64,000 bases of DNA from Paenibacillus_V sp046244365 (GTDB taxonomy: Bacteria > Bacillota > Bacilli > Paenibacillales > NBRC-103111), in assembly GCF_046244365.1 (NCBI RefSeq), contig NZ_CP176395.1:3596001-3660000 (forward strand), written 5' to 3'. The position numbers were made by a program, and so were the translations under genes. The notes below the pieces were generated by a model. It ran no database searches, was not told where the DNA came from, and saw only the letters and a list, made by a program, of their open reading frames with translations. The first letter of the stretch is position 1. Each line of letters starts with the position of its first letter. Below, piece after piece: positions 40,112 to 47,521 of this stretch.

Positions 40112-40300
40112 AATTGTTGTAGGTTTTACAATATTTTGGAGCTAAGTGGGGGCTCGTCAATGAAATGTTGTAAATTTTGCAGCATATCTGCCGAATATAG
40201 GGCGGTTTGAGCCCATTTTGCTCGAAATGCTGCATTTTTTACAACATTGTGCTCTTTGGGGCAATGAATATCGGTAGAATGCTGCATTTCATACAACATT
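40112..40300. repeat. Four-copy repeat around ATGCTGCAT...TACAACAT
   Basis: Copies lie at 40226-40248 (+), 40278-40300 (+), 40164-40185 (-) and a degenerate one at about 40112-40135 (-). Each joins AATGCTGCAT to ACAACATT through a T-rich middle. Opposite copies can form hairpins. No gene was found in this 300-base interval. Confidence 0.75.
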
Positions 40301-40393
40301 TCAATCTAAAAGTGTGTGCGGCAATGCCCATCTCCTGCTGCTACCGGCACTTAATAACGACCAAGGCCAACTGAATTTCGCCGGTTGTCCCTA

Positions 40394-40455
40394 TGATACG
40401 AACAGGGGTATTCCGATAGCGTTTTTTTGCCGCTTTCGGAATACCCCTGAGTTCG
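40394..40455. terminator. Large hairpin at the end of the isomerase gene
   Basis: CAGGGGTATTCCG (40403-40415) and CGGAATACCCCTG (40437-40449) form a perfect 13-bp stem, with flanking TACGAAC/GTTCGT adding further pairs. It directly follows the stop of the leftward isomerase gene. It lacks a T-run, so terminator function is by position. Confidence 0.5.
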
Positions 40456-41250
40456 TCATTCGAAATTCATTCGCACATGCTTCGCCATCCATAAACAGGT
40501 GTCCCACAGGTCGGCGACAGGCTGATTCGTGAACGGCAGCGTATGCATGTAGCCGGGAGGGCCGAACTCGGGCGTCACCGTCGTATAGGCGAAGCCGCTG
40601 CGTTCGCGGAGCCGGACGATTTGACGCCACCATGCCATATGCGCTTCGAGCTCGCGCGCGTATTCGGGAGCCGCCGGATGCGGTACCTGCGGACCTTCCG
40701 CATAGCCGACCCTGGCGTGAACGTGCAGCGTCCGCTCGAATGCCAGTTGCAGCGCATCGGTCTGATCCTCCAGCAGCGATTCACACACGCAGCACCAGTG
40801 GCTGAAGTCGGCCGTAATTTTCAGCTCAGGCAGGTCGCGCAGCAGCTGAGCCGTCGACCAAGGCGTAAACATGGCGCGGCGGCGGTGGGTTTCATGCCCG
40901 ACCGGGACGCCTGCGGAGCGCTCGGCCTCCAGCGCTTGCCGGAAAAATTGCAATTGTTCCTCATACGGCATGCAGTCGCGCGCGCTATGCGAGATGACGA
41001 GCAGGGGCTTTATCGCAGCCGCCCGTTCCAGTCCGAGCGCGAACGTTTCGCCATGATTGCCGGAAGTGGAAATAAGCGCGATATACTCGAGCTTGTATTC
41101 GTCCAGGAGCTCCTTGAATTCGCCGACGTGCTCGGGTGCGGGAACGCCTGACTCGACGCCTGCATAGCCTGCTTCGGCAATTAACGCGAAGCTCTCGCGG
41201 TAGGAGAGCTCCTCCATACCCCATAATGATTTAAACAGCTTGACTATCAT
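40456..41250 (-). CDS. Sugar phosphate isomerase/epimerase family protein (xylose isomerase-like TIM barrel)
   Basis: A 264-residue protein of AP endonuclease family 2. It shows FALIAEAGYAGVESGVP, VGHETHRRRAMFTPWSTAQL with a presumed metal-binding Glu and substrate-contacting residues, ADFSHWCCV with Asp and His, HVHARVGYAEGPQVPHP with His, and VTPEFGPPGY with the last Glu. Such enzymes isomerise or epimerise sugars or inositol derivatives using divalent metal. The substrate is unknown. GGAGGGAG precedes the ATG chosen. It is divergent from an AraC gene, its probable regulator, and preceded by a possible 21-codon leader frame. Confidence 0.88.
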   Translation of the reverse strand: MIVKLFKSLWGMEELSYRESFALIAEAGYAGVESGVPAPEHVGEFKELLDEYKLEYIALISTSGNHGETFALGLERAAAIKPLLVISHSARDCMPYEEQLQFFRQALEAERSAGVPVGHETHRRRAMFTPWSTAQLLRDLPELKITADFSHWCCVCESLLEDQTDALQLAFERTLHVHARVGYAEGPQVPHPAAPEYARELEAHMAWWRQIVRLRERSGFAYTTVTPEFGPPGYMHTLPFTNQPVADLWDTCLWMAKHVRMNFE

Positions 41251-41639
41251 GATTTCGTCCGCTCCCTCCGGTGATCCCGATGTTATCGTTTCGGTATTAT
41301 TTGCTCCTAAGCCAGGGTGGCAGGAGGCCACTTCGGCTATGCTTTCTCCATCACGGCTTCGGAACGAACGGTGCTTCGGCGCACAAGCTTCCTGCGTGCC
41401 AGCACCGCCGGCGAGACCGGACTAACATGCCATTCGTCGACCGTCCGTTTCCTCAGGCTTGTCCATGACAATCCTTGAAATTGCCATATCGTATTCCTCC
41501 TTATAGGGTACGGAACGGTTTGATAAGTTCATCGTAGCACTTTAAATGAAGTGACGCCATTTCGTCAGGTCTTGAAAAATTGCATATTTGTAGTCACAAT
41601 AGATCAATAGGTTTCAATGTGCGCATAGGGGCTGATCGA
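41251..41639. other. Divergent intergenic region between isomerase and AraC genes
   Basis: Apart from the small leader frame at 41422-41487 nothing coding is seen. The minus strand near 41535-41543 reads TGCTACGAT, a possible extended -10 box for the leader frame and isomerase. Confidence 0.45.
41422..41487 (-). CDS. Possible 21-codon leader peptide or gene remnant
   Basis: The minus strand has a perfect AAGGAGGA seven bases before an ATG that opens a 21-codon frame, MAISRIVMDKPEETDGRRMA then Cys. It lies 170 bases upstream of the isomerase gene on the same strand. It may be a leader peptide, or the surviving start of a gene that decayed before the isomerase. No homolog was recognised. Confidence 0.35.
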   Translation of the reverse strand: MAISRIVMDKPEETDGRRMAC

Positions 41640-42542
41640 ATGGAAAGCATGTTTGCGCTGCCGAATCTGTACAGCGCCATCCGGATACCGGGGATGGAGT
41701 ATGCCCGCAGAGAAGCGGGGTGGTCGTACCCGAATCACCGGCATCCTTATTTCGAGTTTCTCTGCTGCATCGAAGGCGAAATCAAACAGTGGGTGAACGG
41801 ACAGCCGATTGTGCTGAATCCGGGAGATGCGGTCATGATCCAATCGGATGTTTATCATCGAACGGAAACGTCGGTCGACTGCCGTTATTTCGATTTTCAT
41901 TTCGAGGTGGAGATTGACGAAATCGATTTGATTTTTCAACTGGCGGAAGAGCCGGTCATTCGCGTGAATGAGCACGCGCATGTATATCGCTGGGTGAAGC
42001 AGTTCTTGACCCGGTTCGGCGAAAGACTGGGAACTATGGGAGCGGATGAACCTGCAGCGAAGAAGGCTGACGACTTGAAAAAGTCGCTGGACCGGTCCGT
42101 CCTGCTGCTGAACATTCACTCGAGCTTGCTGGAGGGAGTTGGCTTGTTGACTGCATTTCTGTTGAATGCGGGGAGGAGCGGGCTGCTTTCATCCAAAGCG
42201 AAGCCGTCGCAGATCAGACTTGCACGGGAAGCGGCTTGTTTGATCGAAGAGCGAGAGGACGAACGTGTCAGCATTGCGGAGCTGGCGAGGCAATTAAACG
42301 TTCACCGGACGCATTTGCATCAATGCTTTAAGACGGTTTACGGCGTCTCGCCCTCCGATTACGCCCAGCAGAAGCGGTTACGCGAAGCGAAGCACATGCT
42401 GCAGACGACAAGCTGGAGTATCGAAGAGATCGGCCATCGTCTCCGTTTCTCGTCGACTGCCCATTTTAGCCGGATGTTCCGCTCTATGGCGGGGATATCC
42501 CCTTTGCAGTTCCGAAATCACGAGAAGGGGAGAGATGTTTGA
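41640..42542 (+). CDS. AraC-family transcriptional regulator
   Basis: A 300-residue regulator. The N-terminal cupin shows SYPNHRHPYFEFLCCIEGEI and LNPGDAVMIQSDVYH. The C-terminal helix-turn-helix pair includes IAELARQLNVHRTHLHQCFK and IEEIGHRLRFSSTAHFSRMF. AGGGG lies before the ATG chosen. An upstream ATG in the same frame has no ribosome site. It is divergent from the sugar isomerase gene, its probable target. Confidence 0.87.
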   Translation: MESMFALPNLYSAIRIPGMEYARREAGWSYPNHRHPYFEFLCCIEGEIKQWVNGQPIVLNPGDAVMIQSDVYHRTETSVDCRYFDFHFEVEIDEIDLIFQLAEEPVIRVNEHAHVYRWVKQFLTRFGERLGTMGADEPAAKKADDLKKSLDRSVLLLNIHSSLLEGVGLLTAFLLNAGRSGLLSSKAKPSQIRLAREAACLIEEREDERVSIAELARQLNVHRTHLHQCFKTVYGVSPSDYAQQKRLREAKHMLQTTSWSIEEIGHRLRFSSTAHFSRMFRSMAGISPLQFRNHEKGRDV

Positions 42543-42556
42543 TAAAATTAATTTAT
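42542..42556. promoter_or_regulatory. ATAA-N7-TTAT dyad upstream of citA
   Basis: ATAAAATTAATTTAT fits the dyad recognised by the LysR-type regulator CcpC at citrate-cycle promoters in Bacillus. It is about 95 bases before the citA start, in an AT-rich region that may hold the promoter. Confidence 0.35.
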
Positions 42557-42650
42557 ATATTTGATATAAAAATCGATGTTTTGTTTATCGAAAAACCTTG
42601 TTATGATAATCCCATCAAGATACAAGAGCATTCATGAGGAGGCGGTCGGG

Positions 42651-43769
42651 TTGAAAGCCAAGGTTACGGGATTGGAAGGAATCGTTGCGGCGGACACGGA
42701 GATCGGATATGTGAACGGAGCCGAAGGCAAGCTGGTGTACCGGGGCTACCGGGCGAAGGATTTGGCGGTTCGTTGTTCGTTCGAGGAAGCGGCGCATTTG
42801 CTATGGTACGGCGAGCTGCCGGACGAATCCGCCCTGCAGAAGCTTAAAAAGCAGCTTGAAGGGCATAGAAGACTGACGCCGGAGCTTAAAGGGCTGCTGG
42901 ACGCGATGCCGAAGGAAACGCCGATCATGAACGTCCTGATGGCTGCCGTCGCTTCTCTTTCCGAAAGCGGTTCGGCTTGGCCGCCGACGGCCGAACAGGC
43001 GATTCGCTTGACGGCGCTGCTGCCTGTCGTTATTGCTTACCGTTACCGCCAGGAGAATGGGTTGCCTTGGCTGGAGCCGGACGGCGAAAGCGGGCATGTG
43101 GACTACTATTTGAGACTTTTGTTCGGGCGCAGGCCTTCCGAGGCCCATGTCCGGGCGATGAACGCTTACATGATTTTGGCGATGGAGCACGGCTTGAACG
43201 CTTCCACATTCGCGGCGCGCGTCGTTTCCTCGACGGAATCGGACCTGTATTCAGCGGTGAGCGCAGCGATCGGAGCCATGAAAGGTCCGCTCCACGGAGG
43301 CGCGCCATCCGGCGTAATCAAGCTGCTGGAGGATATCGGCGAAAAGGAGCGGGCGGAATCGCATATGCGTGAGGTACTGGAGAAAGGGGAGCGGCTGATG
43401 GGCTTCGGCCACCGGATTTACAAAGCGCTGGATCCGAGGGCCGAAGCGCTCAGAGACGTAACGGCGGCGCTATCCGGAGGCGATCCGTGGCTTGACCTCG
43501 CCCGGCATGCCGAGCAGACGGCTGTCCGTCTGCTGGCCGAATACAAGCCGGAACGCAAGCTGCATACGAATGTCGAGTTTTATGCAGCGGCCGTTATGCG
43601 TGCGGTCGAAATGCCGCCGCAGCTGTTTACGCCGACATTCACGGCGGCGCGCGTAGTAGGATGGACTGCTCATGTGCTGGAGCAATCGCGCGTCAACCGG
43701 ATATTCCGCCCGCAGTCGGTCTATGTGGGGCCGATGCCGGACGAAGAAGGACTCACACGCAACCGATAG
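42651..43769 (+). CDS. citA: Citrate synthase, CitA type
   Basis: A 372-residue enzyme condensing oxaloacetate and acetyl-CoA. It shows EHGLNASTF and FGHRIYKALDPRAEAL with the two catalytic His residues, GPLHGGAPSG, and TNVEFYAAAVMRAVEMP, where Glu replaces the catalytic Asp of most citrate synthases. I recall the same Glu in the B. subtilis CitA minor enzyme, which the protein resembles along its length. The TTG start is eight bases after AGGAGG and gives the family N-terminus MKAKVTGLEG. An ATG 25 codons upstream extends into the AT-rich leader. A terminator follows. Confidence 0.9.
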   Translation: MKAKVTGLEGIVAADTEIGYVNGAEGKLVYRGYRAKDLAVRCSFEEAAHLLWYGELPDESALQKLKKQLEGHRRLTPELKGLLDAMPKETPIMNVLMAAVASLSESGSAWPPTAEQAIRLTALLPVVIAYRYRQENGLPWLEPDGESGHVDYYLRLLFGRRPSEAHVRAMNAYMILAMEHGLNASTFAARVVSSTESDLYSAVSAAIGAMKGPLHGGAPSGVIKLLEDIGEKERAESHMREVLEKGERLMGFGHRIYKALDPRAEALRDVTAALSGGDPWLDLARHAEQTAVRLLAEYKPERKLHTNVEFYAAAVMRAVEMPPQLFTPTFTAARVVGWTAHVLEQSRVNRIFRPQSVYVGPMPDEEGLTRNR

Positions 43770-43834
43770 GATGCCAGAGAATGCCCATTTCTTGTTGTGT
43801 CCGCTCGTTGGCAGTCAAGAAATGAGAATACGCA

Positions 43835-43870
43835 AACCGCCGCAGCAGGTAAGCTGCCGGCGGTTTTTTT
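43835..43870 (+). terminator. Intrinsic terminator after citA
   Basis: AACCGCCG and CGGCGGTT close a stem including GCAGC/GCTGC and are followed by seven T residues. Confidence 0.8.
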
Positions 43871-44022
43871 GCGTTCGCATAGGTTCGCGCTCACCCTTAT
43901 CCGCATTTATTGCCAAACGATAAACAGTCGGCACAAGGATTGGTCATTGAGCCAGCGTCCGCGTTTCGGTAGGATTCGGTTATGCGATGTTGGCATGACA
44001 AACGGATAAGGGGGGGAGCAAG

Positions 44023-44840
44023 TTGCCGCAAACGCATATTCAGAAAAAAAGACGGCAAACGCATGTACAAGCGGCCGTCGCTTCGGGAGGGGTGCAGACG
44101 CCGGGAGTACGCGAACAATATTTGCCGCAAGGCTGGGCCGCAGCGATCAAACGCGATAAATACTTATATTTGCTCGCGTTGCCGGGGCTGCTGTTTTTTC
44201 TTGTTTTCAAATACGCCCCGCTCTGGGGACTTGCGATCGCTTTTCAGGACTATTCGCCTTTTATGGGGTTCTGGCACAGCGATTGGGTCGGCCTCAAATA
44301 TTTTCACGAATTCTTCACTAGCCCGGACTTCTTCCTGTTGTTCCGCAATACGATGGCGATCAGTCTGCTGAACATTTTGTTTTTCTTTCCGCTGCCGATC
44401 GTGTTGGCGCTGCTGCTTAACGAAGCGAGGAACTTGCTTTACAAGAAAATCGTGCAGACGATCGTATATTTGCCTCACTTCTTATCGTGGGTCGTTATCG
44501 TCGGGATCTGTTTCCTTATTTTCAGTCAAGGAAGCGGCATCATTAACAACATAATAACCCAAGCGGGCGGCAAGCCTGTCGCGTTCCTGACAGAGCCGAA
44601 CATGTTTTGGCTCATGTTGACAGCGCAGGTCGTGGGAAGGAAGCGGGCTGGGGTACGATCATCTTCCTGGCTGCGCTGGCCGGCATCAATCAGGAGCTGT
44701 ATGAGGCAGCACGTGTGGATGGCGCTAACCGCTGGAAGCAAATGGTGAATATTACGCTGCCGGGTATCCGAAGCACGATCGTCGTTCTTCTTATATTGCG
44801 GCTCGGTCAAGTGATGGACGTCGGCTTTGAGCACGCGGGA
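44023..44840 (+). pseudogene. LplB-type sugar ABC permease, frameshifted and truncated
   Basis: The first frame (TTG start, GGGGGGAG before it) gives about 200 residues of a polysaccharide-type permease (YLYLLALPGLLFFLVFKYAP, PHFLSWVVIVG). It goes out of phase after LMLTAQVV near 44632. The expected continuation EAGWGTIIFLAALAGINQEL, the EAA loop AARVDGANRWKQMVNITLPG and GQVMDVGFEH is in another frame. It then stops matching near 44838 and joins AraC-family sequence. The last two helices are missing. The gene has therefore suffered both a frameshift and a deletion. Confidence 0.85.
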
Positions 44841-46021
44841 CGTTCGCGCTGCAGCTGCTGCAGGGACATTTTATGCACTACTCTGACGAGCAGCTTGCCC
44901 TTATGCTGCGCCGCTACGATCTGCCCGATCAAGGCGAACATACCGTGCTTGTCGTCGCGTACGACAAGACCGGGAGAGGGGGCAGCTTTGACGAGGCGGA
45001 CAACGAATTGATCGTTTTCGCCATCCGTAACGTCGCCCAGCATATGCTAGAAGAGAAGAATAAGGCAGGAATCGTCATAGATTTGCTCAATGATCAAGTG
45101 GCCCTATGGCTTTGGTGCGATTCTCCGGAAAGCGAAGACAGGGAACATGAAGTAAAAATGTTTGCGGAATCGCTGCGAACTACTGTTGCGGGTTATTTGA
45201 AGCTGACCGTGACGATCGGGATGAGTGACGGTACCGATGTGATCGCAGAGCTGCCGGAACAGTTCAGGCAGGCATCGGTAGCTGTTCGTTCCCGAATCAT
45301 TGTCGGCGGCAATCAGGTCGTGAGCCCTACGAGCGGCATGATGAATTCCGACTTTCCGTTCCGCTACCCGTTAGAGATCGAAACGCATTTCGAGCAGTCG
45401 CTACAGGTTGGTGACGGGGAGGAAGCGGAGCGGATGCTGGGCGAGTTTTCAAATATCATGCGAGGAGCGCTGGCGAAACCGGAGCTTGTTACGATGTCCT
45501 ATAACCAGCTTGTGACCAGCGCGATTCGGTCGGCTTATATGCTCGGCATGCAGGAGGAAAGGCTGTTTGGCGAAAACCGGACCGATCCGTATGCCGAATT
45601 GCGAAAATACCATACGCTTCCGGAACTGAACGAATGGGTTAGGATCAGCTTGGTTTGGCCGATCGTCGGCTTCGTTCATGGCAAGCGCAATCAGGAGAAC
45701 GAACGGCTGATCGGCAAGGTGGTTGCTTTCATCGAAACGAATTACCAGTACGATTTGTCGCTTGACCAATGCGCGGAGATTTGCGGCCTGAGCCCGCACT
45801 ATTTGAGCAAAATGTTCAAGAAAACGATGGACGTGTCGTTTATTGAGTTTTTGACCTCGCATAGGCTGGAGCGGGCCAAGGGCTTGCTGCGTGAGACGGA
45901 GCTGTCCATAACGGACATTTCGGAGAAGGTCGGCTATCAGCCGAAAAATTTTATTCGCGTGTTCAAAAAGCATACCGGCCTGACGCCGGGACAGTTCCGG
46001 GATTCGATTGCGGACTCATAG
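44841..46021 (+). pseudogene. AraC-family regulator lacking its N-terminal sensor
   Basis: Readable from TFALQLLQGHFMHYSDEQL onward. The middle signalling domain of YesN-type regulators is present, followed by an intact C-terminal AraC domain (LDQCAEICGLSPHYLSKMFK and ITDISEKVGYQPKNFIRVFK). The membrane sensor and N-terminal part seen in the intact relative at 47522 are gone. The junction at about 44838-44845 fuses it to the truncated permease. An internal ATG at 44873 could still give a 382-residue product, though with a poor ribosome site. Confidence 0.75.
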
Positions 46022-46056
46022 TGAAGCTGGAGCCCCTTGTACTAAAGCGCCCAGCC

Positions 46057-47031
46057 TCATTCTCCGGCTAGTTCGCGCAGCATGGCCGAACTGAGCGTCA
46101 CCGGCTCCCGGCCGATCTTGTCCAAGCTGAAGCCGTCGATAAGATCGGCTGCCTGCAGAGGCTCCGGCCGGCCGATCAGCCCGCTGAGGTAAGCGAGCCA
46201 GCCGATGATCTGCTCGGGAGCCGTTCCCGCAATGCGCATGCCGGCCACCGCCACCGCCTGATGCCGCTTGGAGAGCCGCTGCTCGTCCGGCGCATAGAGC
46301 AGCGGTACATGCGCGAAGCGGGGCGGCTTGTGCCCGAGCGCTTCGTAAAGCAGCAGCTGCCTCGGCGTCGAGTCGAGCAGGTCCCAGCCGCGAAGCACGT
46401 CGGTTATGCCCATGGCGATGTCGTCGATGACGACGGCCAGTTGATAACCGACGATACCGTCGGCTCGCTTCACGACGAAGTCGCCGCCCGCGCCGGCTTC
46501 GTACTGCATGCCGCCGGCGACGATGTCCTCGAAGCGGATGGGCTTCTCCGGGAGCGCAAAACGGAAAGAAGGCGCCTTAAGCGCCTTTTTGGCGTTGCGT
46601 TCGCTCTCGGCAAGCAGGCGGCAGGTTCCGGGGTAAACGGGACCCTCCGATTCGAGGCCGTGCGGCGCGCTTGCGATCGCCTGCAGCTCGGAGCGGCTGC
46701 AATAGCAAGCATACAAATCGCCTTGCTCAAGCAAACGGGCCATCGCATGCTCATACCGTTCGGCGCGCTCGCTTTGAGTGTACGGTCCATAAGGGCCGCT
46801 TGTATCCGGGCCTTCATCCCAGTTCAGCCCGAGCCAGCGCAGGTCCTCCATAATTTGTTCGGCGTATGCCGGACGCGAGCGAGGCGCATCGATGTCTTCC
46901 ATGCGCAGGACGAACTGCCCGCCGGCATGCCTGATTTGCAGCCAGGCGAGCAGGGCGGTGCGAGCGTTGCCGATATGAAGCTGGCCGGAAGGGGTCGGGG
47001 CGAATCGCCCGCGAACGACGGAGTTAGTCAT
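46057..47031 (-). CDS. gluQ: Glutamyl-Q tRNA(Asp) synthetase
   Basis: A 324-residue paralogue of the glutamyl-tRNA synthetase catalytic domain. It shows FAPTPSGQLHIGNART with the HIGH-type motif, RMEDIDAPRSR, the zinc-binding CYC...Tyr...Cys cluster (YACYCSRSEL, VYPGTCRLL) and the KMSKS-type LYAPDEQRLSKRH. It lacks the anticodon-binding half, as expected. It attaches glutamate to queuosine at position 34 of tRNA-Asp. The tRNA-Asp(GTC) gene lies directly upstream on the same strand. The ATG nine bases after GAGG is chosen over one three codons earlier. Confidence 0.92.
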   Translation of the reverse strand: MTNSVVRGRFAPTPSGQLHIGNARTALLAWLQIRHAGGQFVLRMEDIDAPRSRPAYAEQIMEDLRWLGLNWDEGPDTSGPYGPYTQSERAERYEHAMARLLEQGDLYACYCSRSELQAIASAPHGLESEGPVYPGTCRLLAESERNAKKALKAPSFRFALPEKPIRFEDIVAGGMQYEAGAGGDFVVKRADGIVGYQLAVVIDDIAMGITDVLRGWDLLDSTPRQLLLYEALGHKPPRFAHVPLLYAPDEQRLSKRHQAVAVAGMRIAGTAPEQIIGWLAYLSGLIGRPEPLQAADLIDGFSLDKIGREPVTLSSAMLRELAGE

Positions 47032-47083
47032 GGCATTCAACCTCTTTCGAGAAATGATGCATGAGTTTATCGGTATACGTACG

Positions 47084-47116
47084 GAAAAACGAGCAGGGAC
47101 GGCGTCCCTGCTCGAT
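47084..47116 (-). terminator. Intrinsic terminator between tRNA-Asp and gluQ
   Basis: CGAGCAGGGACG and its complement form a 12-bp inverted repeat, followed on the minus strand by TTTTT. Any cotranscription of gluQ with the tRNA would need readthrough. Confidence 0.75.
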
Positions 47117-47145
47117 GTTGGCGTTATAGGTCTTCGTAAAGAAAA

Positions 47146-47222
47146 TGGCGGAGCTGACGGGATTCGAACCCGCGGTCTCCTGCGTGACAGGCAGGCATGT
47201 TAGGCCTCTACACCACAGCTCC
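47146..47222 (-). tRNA. tRNA-Asp (anticodon GTC)
   Basis: A complete cloverleaf reads on the minus strand: acceptor GGAGCTG/CAGCTCC, D arm GTGT/ACAT, anticodon stem CCTGC/GCAGG with loop CTGTCAC (anticodon GTC), T arm CGGGTTCGAATCCCG, discriminator G, and an encoded CCA end. G at position 34 and the U-containing anticodon make it a queuosine substrate. Confidence 0.95.
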
Positions 47223-47282
47223 ACATATTGTGCTTACTTCGTAAGCAAGGCGTCCAAGCAGTCTCTCGTGGACACAAGTGAT

Positions 47283-47311
47283 ATATTAGCACGTATTGGA
47301 TTGTTGCGCAA
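47283..47311 (-). promoter_or_regulatory. Promoter of the tRNA-Asp gene
   Basis: On the minus strand TTGCGC and TAATAT are separated by 17 bases, about 55 bases upstream of the mature tRNA end. Confidence 0.5.
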
Positions 47312-47521
47312 CTGTTATTTGAAAAAAGCTTCGATTCTTGGTGCATAGCGAACTAACGATTGACAACAAAAAAACGGTTCCACTATTATTAGGTTGAACC
47401 AAGTTCAGTATATTGATCGTTTTGCGTTGTAGTCATAAATTGCATTCGGCTTCCTTATATATTGGTAGCGTTTACAGTTTCTGCCGCTTGGAATCTGGTA
47501 CAAGAGAGAGGGGGATACGGA

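Noticed and set aside
41240..41468. Short plus-strand frames between the isomerase and AraC genes
   Set aside because: They have low-complexity composition, no ribosome site and stop codons in related phases. The region is better read as intergenic.
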